Shown here one piece after another: positions 18,001 to 24,235 of a stretch of DNA of 64,000 bases. The notes beneath the pieces are model-generated. The model had not been told where the DNA came from. It searched no databases and saw nothing but the letters and a program-made list of their open reading frames with translations. Source of the stretch: Pseudomonas sp. RIT-PI-q (GTDB lineage: Bacteria > Pseudomonadota > Gammaproteobacteria > Pseudomonadales > Pseudomonadaceae); the NCBI RefSeq assembly GCF_001297125.1, contig NZ_LHPC01000080.1:1-64000 (forward strand). Direction: 5' to 3'. The translations under genes were made by a program, and so were the position numbers. Positions within the stretch are counted from its first letter, which is position 1, and each line of letters begins with the position of its first letter.

Positions 18001-18374
18001 ATTACGGTTCGGACCTGGACCTGGTGAAAGAGCTGCTGCTGAAGGCCGCTCGGGAAAACCCACGCGTCCTGAAGGATCCGGAACCTCACGTGTATTTCCT
18101 GAACTTCGGCGAAAGCACCCTCGACCACGAGTTGCGCATGCACGTGCGCGACCTCGGTGACCGTAACCCGGTGCTCGATGAGGTCAACCGCTTCATCAAT
18201 CGCGAATTCAAGAAGCACCACATCAACATCTCGTTCCGGCAGATGGAGGTTTACCTCAAGAACATCCAGGGCCAGGAATACAAAATGGTGCCCATCGATC
18301 CTGAAGCCAAAACCATCGTGCCGAAGGTGGAGGGTCCAGCACCTCAAGAGCCGCCCGCCGCCAAGCTCGACTAA
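15024..18374 (+). CDS. mscK: Mechanosensitive channel MscK (KefA-type)
   Basis: Large channel opened by membrane tension that releases ions during hypo-osmotic shock. The 1116-residue product has a signal peptide (cleavage near the ALA-rich LQAAEPP), a long periplasmic coiled-coil-rich domain up to about residue 490, a many-helix membrane region, and a C-terminal MscS domain (about 830-1090) with GLGFGMQEIFANFISG followed by the beta domain. I start at the ATG at 15024; longer frames upstream overlap nhaP2 in another frame and are not family-like. MscK in E. coli is K+-dependent, which fits its position behind the K+ antiporter nhaP2. Confidence 0.93.
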   Translation: MSTLRTFFVTALLGLSLSIGTLQAAEPPSSEAVQASLDKIAERKLPEADQKALQSILQSTLTQLNNQRDYEQKLVALKQQLATAPKQNIENQRELARLKATNVVPVAQRYSKESIQQLEQMLTERSTQQSDLQKALAEANSLVITAQTRPERAQAEISASQTRIQQINNILKAGKDAGKTLTPEQRDQLNAELAALNALIPLRRQELAGNSQLQDLGNSQHDLLSEKSDRLDKEIQELQNLINQKRLAQSQETVTQQSIEAQKSGGSALLATESAANLKLSDYLLKSTDRLNEVTQQNLQTKQQLDNVTQSDSALDEQINVLKGSLLLSKILYKQKQALPRLKLDRDLADQIADIRLYQFEVSQQRELLSNPATYVDNLLSTQAPEQVTPQLRKSLLELANTRADLLERLNRELSAVLNESITLQLNQKQLLSTAQSLRATLDEQMFWIPSNKPLDLEWMHAVPERLQRQVTTLPWASSLSELSDGLTQRPLLFLPLALLIGALLWRRKSLYARLNKVHQDIGHFKRDSQWHTPQAILINILLAMPVSLGLALCGLALQIDARGQNANMGAALLQMAQAWLVFYTAYRILAPGGVAELHFRWEKPQVEFLQGWVRRLGLVVMALVAVVAVAELQPAALADDVLGMPVVLTCYALMTWLLSRLLISSPTHENASLFRKAVAILFTALPVALFVAVCFGYYYTALKLSDRLINTLYLLMFWLVIEATFVRGLSVAARRLAYQRALAKRQAAKEAGDGEAVIEEPTLDIEKVNEQSLRLIRLALLGGFMAALYWVWSDLISVFSYLDNVTLYEYTSGTGANMSMVPISIGDLLGALIIIGITFALARNLPGLLEVFVLSKLNLAQGSAYATTTLLSYVIAGVGFVSTLSTLGVSWDKLQWLVAALSVGLGFGMQEIFANFISGIMILFERPVRIGDTITIGNLSGTVSKIRIRATTITDFDRKDIIVPNKTFITGQLINWSLTDTITRVTLKLGVDYGSDLDLVKELLLKAARENPRVLKDPEPHVYFLNFGESTLDHELRMHVRDLGDRNPVLDEVNRFINREFKKHHINISFRQMEVYLKNIQGQEYKMVPIDPEAKTIVPKVEGPAPQEPPAAKLD

Positions 18375-18388
18375 CCGGCTTATCCCTA

Positions 18389-18410
18389 GCAGAATGCTCG
18401 GACATTCTGC
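18389..18410 (+). promoter_or_regulatory. Hairpin just before the selO ribosome site
   Basis: Perfect 8-bp arms GCAGAATG and CATTCTGC enclose a 6-nt loop, between the mscK stop and GGAG at 18412-18415. It lacks a T-run, so it is less likely to be a terminator than an RNA processing or translation-control hairpin. Function is not established. Confidence 0.45.
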
Positions 18411-18422
18411 TGGAGATGGCCG

Positions 18423-19886
18423 TTGAAAGCCCTCGACGAACTGACCTTCGATAATCGCTTCGCCCGCCTCGGCGATACGTTTTCCACCCATGTGCTGCCC
18501 GAGCCCATCGACAACCCGCGCCTGGTGGTGGCCAGCCCCGCCGCCATGGCGCTGCTCGACCTCGACCCGGCCGTGGCCGACACCCCGGCGTTCGCCGAGT
18601 TGTTCAGCGGCCATAAGCTCTGGGCCGACGCCGTCCCCAGGGCGATGGTCTATTCCGGTCAGCAGTTCGGTTCCTACAACCCACAGCTGGGCGATGGCCG
18701 CGGCCTGTTGCTGGGCGAGGTCTACAACGAAGCCGGCGAGCATTGGGACCTGCACCTCAAGGGCGCCGGCCAGACGCCCTTTTCGCGCATGGGCGATGGC
18801 CGGGCGGTGTTGCGCTCCTCGATCCGCGAATTTCTCGCCTCCGAAGCGCTGTATGCCCTGAACATCCCCACCACTCGGGCACTGTGTGTGATCGGCTCCG
18901 ACACCCCGGTGTGGCGCGAGAAGCAGGAACGCGCGGCGATGGTCCTGCGCATGGCGCCGAGCCATGTTCGCTTCGGCCATTTCGAATATTTCTACTACAC
19001 CAAACGCCCCGAGAAGCAGAAAGAACTCGGTGAGCACGTGCTGGCCATGCACTTCCCGGAATGCCTGGAACAACCGGAACCGTATTTGGCGATGTTCCGC
19101 GAAATCGTCGAGCGCAATGCCGAGCTGATCTCCAAGTGGCAGGCCTATGGCTTCTGCCACGGCGTGATGAACACCGACAACATGTCGATCCTCGGCATCA
19201 CCTTCGACTATGGCCCGTTCGCCTTCCTCGACGACTTCGACGCCCACTTCATCTGCAACCACTCCGACGACCAGGGCCGCTACTCGTTCAGCAACCAGGT
19301 GCCGATCGGCCAGTGGAACCTCAGCGCCCTGGCCCAGGCCCTGACGCCGTTCATCAGCGTCGAAGCCCTGCGCGAAACCCTCGGCTTGTACTTCCCGCTG
19401 TACCAGGCCCATTACCTCGACCTGATGCGCCGCCGCCTCGGCCTCACCACCGCCGAAGATGACGACCAGAAACTCCTGGAGCACCTGTTGCAACTGATGC
19501 AAAACAGCGGCGTCGACTACAGCCTGTTCTTCCGCCGCCTGGGCGACGAATCACCAGAACTGGCCGTCGCCCGCTTGCGCGATGATTTCGTCGACATCAA
19601 GGGCTTCGATGCGTGGGGTGAACTCTACGTGGCTCGGGTTGCTCGTGATGGCGAGATTGATCAAGAACAACGCCGCAAACGGATGCACGCGGTCAATCCG
19701 CTGTACATCCTGCGCAACTACCTGGCGCAGAAGGCCATCGATGCGGCGGAAAGCGGCGACTATTCAGAAGTTCGCCGACTGCATGCGGTGCTGAGCAATC
19801 CGTTTGAGCAGCAGCCGGGGATGGAAAGTTATGCCGAGCGGCCACCGGAGTGGGGCAAGCATTTGGAGATCAGTTGTTCTTCGTGA
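18423..19886 (+). CDS. selO: Protein adenylyltransferase SelO (YdiU family)
   Basis: Pseudokinase-fold enzyme that transfers AMP from ATP to Ser/Thr/Tyr of target proteins, linked to redox stress and glutathionylation. The 487-residue length equals that of the structurally characterised P. syringae SelO. Visible motifs include LKGAGQTPFSRMGDGRAVLR, which binds nucleotide, and the metal and catalytic segment GVMNTDNMSILG with its Asp. The protein ends in CSS, so unlike mammalian SelO there is no selenocysteine; a Cys sits third from the end. The start is TTG at 18423, preceded by GGAG at 18412-18415. It sits just before trxC, fitting a redox role. Confidence 0.95.
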   Translation: MKALDELTFDNRFARLGDTFSTHVLPEPIDNPRLVVASPAAMALLDLDPAVADTPAFAELFSGHKLWADAVPRAMVYSGQQFGSYNPQLGDGRGLLLGEVYNEAGEHWDLHLKGAGQTPFSRMGDGRAVLRSSIREFLASEALYALNIPTTRALCVIGSDTPVWREKQERAAMVLRMAPSHVRFGHFEYFYYTKRPEKQKELGEHVLAMHFPECLEQPEPYLAMFREIVERNAELISKWQAYGFCHGVMNTDNMSILGITFDYGPFAFLDDFDAHFICNHSDDQGRYSFSNQVPIGQWNLSALAQALTPFISVEALRETLGLYFPLYQAHYLDLMRRRLGLTTAEDDDQKLLEHLLQLMQNSGVDYSLFFRRLGDESPELAVARLRDDFVDIKGFDAWGELYVARVARDGEIDQEQRRKRMHAVNPLYILRNYLAQKAIDAAESGDYSEVRRLHAVLSNPFEQQPGMESYAERPPEWGKHLEISCSS

Positions 19887-19957
19887 GCCTGATCAGCGGA
19901 CCTGCCGCAGTGCCGTCGTCCTTCTCAACCTGGATATGTCGTGACATTCCGCGATTG

Positions 19958-20003
19958 AAAAAGTGCGCAGATGTCTCCACATAGGAGTCATCTGCGTCTT
20001 TTT
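19958..20003 (+). terminator. Terminator between selO and trxC
   Basis: The stem CGCAGATG/CATCTGCG (19966-19973 with 19989-19996) has an inner CTCC/GGAG stem, is preceded by an A-run and followed by a T-run. It can act in either direction. It also falls in the trxC leader, 13 nt before the start codon, so partial read-through or attenuation is possible. Confidence 0.75.
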
Positions 20004-20015
20004 GGAACCGAGCGA

Positions 20016-20450
20016 ATGACCGAGCCACTCCTCATCCCCTGCCCCCACTGCAACGGCCTCAACCGTATCCCCGCCGAGCGCCTCAACGACCATCCAAAAT
20101 GCGGCCGCTGCAAGGCCGAGGTCCTGTTGAGCAAGCCTTTCGAACTGAAGCAAGGCGATTACGCCAGCCAGATCAAGGGTGATCTGCCATTGCTGGTGGA
20201 CGTGTGGGCGGAGTGGTGTGGGCCGTGCAAGTCGTTTGCGCCGGTGTTCGAGCAGGCGGCGGGGCAACTGGCGGGCAAGTGTCGGCTGGCCAAGCTGGAC
20301 AGCGAGGCGAACCAGCAGTTGTCGGCCCAATTGGGGATTCGTTCGATTCCGAGTTTGATTCTGTTCAAGAACGGCCGGGAAGTGGCGCGCCAGAGCGGGG
20401 CCTTCCCGTTACCGCAGTTGATGAGCTGGCTGCGCAGCCAAGGGATTTGA
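20016..20450 (+). CDS. trxC: Thioredoxin 2 TrxC
   Basis: Cytoplasmic disulphide reductase with an N-terminal zinc finger. The 144-residue protein has CPHC and CGRC pairs near residues 9-35 that hold zinc, then a thioredoxin domain with active site WCGPC. These features separate TrxC from TrxA. I start at the ATG at 20016 (MTEPLLIPC), since an in-frame extension to 19971 would begin inside the terminator stem. TrxC is commonly induced by oxidative stress, and the neighbouring selO product is also a redox-linked protein. Confidence 0.95.
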   Translation: MTEPLLIPCPHCNGLNRIPAERLNDHPKCGRCKAEVLLSKPFELKQGDYASQIKGDLPLLVDVWAEWCGPCKSFAPVFEQAAGQLAGKCRLAKLDSEANQQLSAQLGIRSIPSLILFKNGREVARQSGAFPLPQLMSWLRSQGI

Positions 20451-20460
20451 TAACGGCCTG

Positions 20461-20543
20461 AAAGATCGCAGCCTTCGGCAGCTCCTACAGGGGAATTGTG
20501 TACACCCCAGTCAATGTAGGAGCTGCCGAAGGCTGCGATCTTT
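20461..20543. repeat. Perfect inverted repeat between trxC and parA
   Basis: Perfect 29-nt arms (20461-20489 and 20515-20543) of the AAAGATCGCAGCC family separate the convergent trxC and parA genes. With its A- and T-run ends it probably acts as a shared terminator. Confidence 0.85.
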
Positions 20544-20549
20544 TGATTT

Positions 20550-21320
20550 TCAGGCGTTTTCGAGGAGTTTGTGCAGGTCGACGAATTGCTGGGTCAGCTT
20601 GTGCCGCGGATCAAGGTGAATCAGCGGCATGTTGGCCTGGTGAGATTCACGCATCCGCACCGAGCTGCCGAGGTACACCGGCAGCACCGGCAGGCCTTCA
20701 GCGATCAGTTCGTCGAGGATCTGCTGGGGCAGGCTGGCACGGGCCTGGAACTGGTTGACCACGATGCCTTCAACTTCCAGCCCTTCGTTATGGTCGTCCT
20801 TCAATTCTTCGATTTCCGCCAGCAGACTGTAGAGCGCTTGACGCGAAAAGCTGTCGCAATCGAAGGGGATCAGCACGCGATCAGCGGCAATCAACGCGGA
20901 AACCGCATAAAAGTTCAGCGCTGGCGGCGTATCGAGGTAAATCCGGTCGTAGTCTTCGGCCAGCTCGTCGAGCAATTTGCGCAGCTTGTTGATCTTGTGT
21001 TTCGCCTCAAGCTTGGGCTGCAAGTCAGCCAGCTCCGCCGTGGCGGTAATCACATGGAGGTTATCGAACGGAGTTTCGTAGATATCAACCTGGTTTTTCT
21101 TCGCGAAAGGCCCGGAAGACAAGGTCTGCTTGAAAAAGTCGGCGATGCCCATGGGAATGTCATTCCCGGTGAGCCCCGTCAGGTACTGAGTGGAGTTGGC
21201 CTGGGCATCGAGATCCACCAACAAGGTGCGATAACCCTCACTGGCGCTAACCGCCGCCAGATTGCAGGCAATACTGGATTTGCCTACGCCACCTTTCTGA
21301 TTGAACACCACGCGCCGCAT
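20550..21320 (-). CDS. Orphan ParA-family ATPase
   Basis: A 256-residue deviant Walker ATPase. Visible are KGGVGKSS at residues 9-16 (signature Lys9), LLVDLDAQAN, and the Walker B-like segment LDTPPALN. ParA-type proteins position chromosomes, plasmids or large protein assemblies on the nucleoid. No parB gene lies beside it and it is not next to gidAB, so this is not the chromosomal partition ParA. GGAGG precedes the ATG at 21318-21320. Cargo is unknown. It diverges from the aryl polyene operon, but nothing in its sequence links it to pigment synthesis. Confidence 0.85.
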   Translation of the reverse strand: MRRVVFNQKGGVGKSSIACNLAAVSASEGYRTLLVDLDAQANSTQYLTGLTGNDIPMGIADFFKQTLSSGPFAKKNQVDIYETPFDNLHVITATAELADLQPKLEAKHKINKLRKLLDELAEDYDRIYLDTPPALNFYAVSALIAADRVLIPFDCDSFSRQALYSLLAEIEELKDDHNEGLEVEGIVVNQFQARASLPQQILDELIAEGLPVLPVYLGSSVRMRESHQANMPLIHLDPRHKLTQQFVDLHKLLENA

Positions 21321-21522
21321 GTCAAAAACCTCCGTGTATCAAAGAATGACCGAGTGTAGTAGTCCACGGCATTGCTTAGCTACCTCGCCGGCATAGGGAC
21401 TACACAGTCAGCTGAAATCTCCGGGTGAAAAAGCCGCGAACACGTCCATGGATCACCGACAGTGCCTACAGAAATGTCCCCGGAAATGCGGATAATGGCC
21501 ATTAACATTTTTTTCGCGTACC

Positions 21523-21541
21523 AACCTGTACATTTCAGGTT
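21523..21541. promoter_or_regulatory. Candidate operator AACCTG-N7-CAGGTT
   Basis: A perfect 6-bp inverted repeat with a 7-nt centre lies 20 nt upstream of the predicted -35 of the aryl polyene operon, a place suited to an activator. It resembles half of a lux box, but the total length is 19 bp instead of 20 bp and the CT/AG spacing does not fit. Regulator unknown. Confidence 0.4.
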
Positions 21542-21561
21542 GTGCAAAATGTATCCAGCAT

Positions 21562-21590
21562 TTGCTACCCGTCCGCCGCACCGGGATAAT
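21562..21590 (+). promoter_or_regulatory. Putative sigma-70 promoter of the aryl polyene operon
   Basis: TTGCTA (21562-21567) and GATAAT (21585-21590) are separated by exactly 17 nt. Transcription would start near 21597, leaving a leader of about 80 nt before the first gene. No other good pair was seen in the region. Confidence 0.5.
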
Positions 21591-21677
21591 GCGCGCCACT
21601 CGGCGTTAACCGCCACGTAAGGTCTGTCGCTGTTTTTGTGACTCACCGCGTCAAGAAAGCCCGCAGGGGCGGGATGA

Positions 21678-22403
21678 ATGTCTGTGATCAACTTCAACAT
21701 CGCCCAATGGCGCGCCTGGGCCCCTGGGCTCGAAAGCGTGGACGATTGGCAAGCCTGGAGCCGACAACCGGTCGTGCTTGCGAGCAGCGATGCCGCCCCC
21801 GATGTGTCGTTTCTGCCGGCCATGCAACGCCGGCGACTCAGTCGCCTGGCACGCATGGCGTTCAGCGTCGGCTGGCCCTTGTCCGATGGTCGCCAGGACC
21901 TACCGTTGGTCTTTATTTCCCGTCACGGCGAAACCCCGCGGACCTTTGACATTCTCAGTGATCTGGCAGCCGAGCAGCCATTGTCGCCGACTCAATTCAG
22001 CCTGTCGGTGCATAACGCGATCATCGGCCTATGGTCGATCATGCGTGGCGAAACCAGCGAAATGACCGCCCTCGCCGCGGCTGGCGACGGCCTTGAACAC
22101 GGCATGCTAGAGGCGGCGGCGTTGCTGAAGGAAGGCGCGCCAGCGGTCCTGCTGGTGGTCACCGAAGAACAACCGCCAGAGGCTTACTCGACCTGGATCG
22201 ACGACGTGCCGTTCCCTTACGCGGTCGGTCTGCTGCTCACCCCGGGCAACGACTGGCAGCTGTCCCTGAACAGCACCACGGATGAGTTGTCCAAAGCCCA
22301 CTGGCCCCATGCGCTGAATCTATTGCGTACGCTGCTCGGCCAGCAGACAACCTGCCAACATGCCTGGAAAAATCGTGTATGGACCTGGCAACGCAACCTG
22401 TAA
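21678..22403 (+). CDS. Aryl polyene ketosynthase-like chain-length factor
   Basis: First gene of the pigment operon. The 241-residue protein belongs to the beta-ketoacyl synthase N-terminal-like family (PF13723 type), the ApeC-like subunit that pairs with a full ketosynthase and sets chain length. The segment LSVHNAIIGLWSI aligns with the thiolase-fold core of ketosynthases, but the Cys-His-His triad is absent, so it should not condense by itself. The start ATG at 21678 follows a G-rich stretch. Its last 25 nt overlap the next gene. By analogy with studied APE systems it would form a heterodimer with the ketosynthase at 38976. Confidence 0.82.
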   Translation: MSVINFNIAQWRAWAPGLESVDDWQAWSRQPVVLASSDAAPDVSFLPAMQRRRLSRLARMAFSVGWPLSDGRQDLPLVFISRHGETPRTFDILSDLAAEQPLSPTQFSLSVHNAIIGLWSIMRGETSEMTALAAAGDGLEHGMLEAAALLKEGAPAVLLVVTEEQPPEAYSTWIDDVPFPYAVGLLLTPGNDWQLSLNSTTDELSKAHWPHALNLLRTLLGQQTTCQHAWKNRVWTWQRNL

Positions 22404-23188
22404 CCGAAAAAAACCGCGACGCCTATTACTGGCGCCTGCTGGCCACCGCCGCAAGCTTCACCCTGTTCGGGTTGGGCGGCCTGTGCCTGCGCCTGCTGGT
22501 TTTCCCGCTGCTGAACTGCCTGCCCGGCGACGCCCGGACTCATCGGCAGCGAGCCCGGCAGACGGTCGCTCGGCTGTTCTGGTTTTTTGTCCGGTTCATG
22601 GCTCGCACCGGCGTACTGACCTACGACATTCAGGGCGCTGAAAAACTCGGGCGTCCGGGGCAGATGATCATTGCTAATCACCCATCGCTGATCGACGTGG
22701 TATTCCTGATCGGCCTGGTGCGCCACGCCAACTGCGTGGTCAAAAAAAGCCTTTGGGAGAACCCGTTCACTCGCGGTCCGCTACGCTGCACCGACTACAT
22801 CAGCAACGACGGCAGCATGGACATGCTCGACGCTGCTGCCGATGCGCTGAAAAGCGGCCAGACCCTGATCATCTTTCCGGAAGGCACGCGCACCGATCCA
22901 GGCAAAGCGCCGGCCTTTCATCGGGGTGCTGCGGCGATTGCACTGCGCGGTGCGAAAATCCTCACCCCGGTGATCATCAAGGTCAACCCGACCACGTTGA
23001 CCAAGGCCGAACCCTGGTATCGCATCCCGAAACGTCGCGTGCACTTCAGTTTCCGTGTCGGGGCCGATATAGACCCACAGACTTTCGCCGCGTGTGGCCC
23101 TGCTCCTCAAGCCTCGCGCAAGCTCAACGATTATTTGCACACCTACTTTATTAAGGAGCTCGCCGAAGATGAGCGATCTGCACCGTGA
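22379..23188 (+). CDS. Lysophospholipid/1-acylglycerol-3-phosphate acyltransferase-like protein
   Basis: A 269-residue membrane-associated acyltransferase of the PlsC superfamily. It has hydrophobic segments near residues 20-60, the catalytic H(x)4D box in NHPSLID, and the substrate-binding FPEGTRT box. In aryl polyene clusters such enzymes (ApeD-like) are thought to place the polyene or a fatty chain on a lipid or sugar carrier. It overlaps the upstream gene by 25 nt and the following carrier-protein gene by 20 nt. The exact donor and acceptor are not known. Confidence 0.83.
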   Translation: MDLATQPVTEKNRDAYYWRLLATAASFTLFGLGGLCLRLLVFPLLNCLPGDARTHRQRARQTVARLFWFFVRFMARTGVLTYDIQGAEKLGRPGQMIIANHPSLIDVVFLIGLVRHANCVVKKSLWENPFTRGPLRCTDYISNDGSMDMLDAAADALKSGQTLIIFPEGTRTDPGKAPAFHRGAAAIALRGAKILTPVIIKVNPTTLTKAEPWYRIPKRRVHFSFRVGADIDPQTFAACGPAPQASRKLNDYLHTYFIKELAEDERSAP

Positions 23189-23429
23189 GATAAAACTGCT
23201 GATCATCGACGCCCTGGGCCTGGAAGACATCAGCATCGAAGACATCGGCGACGACCAGACCCTGTTCGGCGAAGGCCTGGGCCTGGACTCGGTAGACGCC
23301 CTGGAACTCGGCCTGGCGATCCAGAAAAAGTACGGCATCAAAATCGATGCCGACGCCAAGGACACTCGTAATCACTTCAGCAACGTGGCGAGCCTTGCGG
23401 CGTTCGTCACTGCAAAACAGGCAGCTTGA
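23169..23429 (+). CDS. Acyl carrier protein 1 of the aryl polyene pathway
   Basis: An 86-residue acidic carrier protein with the phosphopantetheine site GLGLDSVDALEL, Ser41. It would hold the growing polyene chain on the PKS-like ketosynthases. I start at the ATG at 23169, preceded by AAGGAG at 23153-23158; the longer frame from 23094 lies inside the acyltransferase gene. It corresponds to one of the paired ApeE/ApeF carriers. No phosphopantetheinyl transferase gene is seen in the operon, so activation must come from elsewhere. Confidence 0.9.
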   Translation: MSDLHREIKLLIIDALGLEDISIEDIGDDQTLFGEGLGLDSVDALELGLAIQKKYGIKIDADAKDTRNHFSNVASLAAFVTAKQAA

Positions 23430-23438
23430 GACCGGACC

Positions 23439-23693
23439 ATGCAAACTCGTGACGACATTTTCAACACCTTGCGCGATGCTCTGGTCGAACTCTTCGAACT
23501 GGACCCCGAGCGTGTGAGCCTCGAATCCAACCTGTACCAGGACCTGGAAATCGACAGCATCGACGCGGTCGACCTGATCGATCACATCAAACGCCAGACC
23601 GGCAAGAAAATCGCCGCCGAAGAATTCAAATCGGTGCGTACCGTCAGCGACGTGGTCGAGGCGGTCTACCGTCTGGTTGAACCGGCCGCATGA
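23439..23693 (+). CDS. Acyl carrier protein 2 of the aryl polyene pathway
   Basis: An 84-residue carrier protein with the site DLEIDSIDAVDL, Ser40. It follows the first carrier by 9 nt and overlaps the next gene by 4 nt (ATGA). Two unlike carriers are usual in aryl polyene operons; one may take the aryl starter and the other the extending chain, but which does which cannot be read from the sequence. Confidence 0.9.
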   Translation: MQTRDDIFNTLRDALVELFELDPERVSLESNLYQDLEIDSIDAVDLIDHIKRQTGKKIAAEEFKSVRTVSDVVEAVYRLVEPAA

Positions 23694-24235
23694 GTCGACT
23701 GATCGGCCTCGGCCTGCTGCTGGCGGGCCTGCTGTACCCCTTTGCGGTGTATTTCGGCATGGAACACTTTGCCCCGTGGCAGTTCGGTCTGCTGCTGGGC
23801 AGCCTGTGGCTGGCGCGGGCACTGCTCGGCGCGCGCAAGCCTGGCAGTCTGTGGATGGCGATCTGCGCCATTGCTTTTTGCCTGTTGCTGGCGCTGTTTG
23901 ACAGCCCGCTGTTGCTGCGCTGGTATCCGGTGCTGATCAGCGCCTTCATGCTCGGGCTGTTCGGCCTGAGCCTGATAGTTGGACCGCCGATGGTCGAACG
24001 CATGGCGCGCTTGCGTGAACCGCACCTTCCGGCCAAGGCGATTGTTTATACCCGCCAGGTGACGATTGCCTGGAGTGTATTTTTCCTCTGTAACGGTTTG
24101 CTCGCCGCCGCCCTGACCCTCTGGGCCCCGCTGAGTTGGTGGATGTTGTACACCGGCCTGATTTCCTATGGATTGATGGGCCTGCTGTTTGCCATTGAAT
24201 GGCTGATACGACAACGGGTACGAGGTCACCCATGA
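23690..24235 (+). CDS. Aryl polyene cluster integral membrane protein
   Basis: A 181-residue protein with about six hydrophobic helices (LGLLLAGLLYPFAVYFG, then similar segments to the end) and a basic C-terminus. It matches the small conserved membrane protein found next to the carrier proteins and acyl ligase in these clusters (ApeG-like, COG4648 type). Its biochemical role is unknown; anchoring the synthase at the membrane is a guess. It is joined to both neighbours by 4-nt ATGA overlaps. Confidence 0.72.
   Translation: MSRLIGLGLLLAGLLYPFAVYFGMEHFAPWQFGLLLGSLWLARALLGARKPGSLWMAICAIAFCLLLALFDSPLLLRWYPVLISAFMLGLFGLSLIVGPPMVERMARLREPHLPAKAIVYTRQVTIAWSVFFLCNGLLAAALTLWAPLSWWMLYTGLISYGLMGLLFAIEWLIRQRVRGHP

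Larger units (their letters stand above)
21321..21677. promoter_or_regulatory. Divergent control region of parA and the aryl polyene operon
   Basis: This 357-nt gap holds no gene. It carries the parA leader on the minus strand and the promoter and an inverted repeat described separately for the pigment operon. A loose inverted repeat GTGTAGT/ACTACAC near 21352-21406 lies on the parA side. The region is more A+T rich than its flanks around 21480-21560. Confidence 0.5.

Noticed and set aside
17727..19502. 591-codon minus-strand frame opposite mscK and selO
   Set aside because: It spans parts of two well-supported genes on the other strand and has the composition of an antisense frame.
21523..21541. 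Possible lux box for a LuxR-type regulator
   Set aside because: Arms look similar, but the length is 19 bp and the spacing between the CT and AG pairs is 9, not 12, so it does not fit the lux-box pattern. Kept only as a generic operator candidate.
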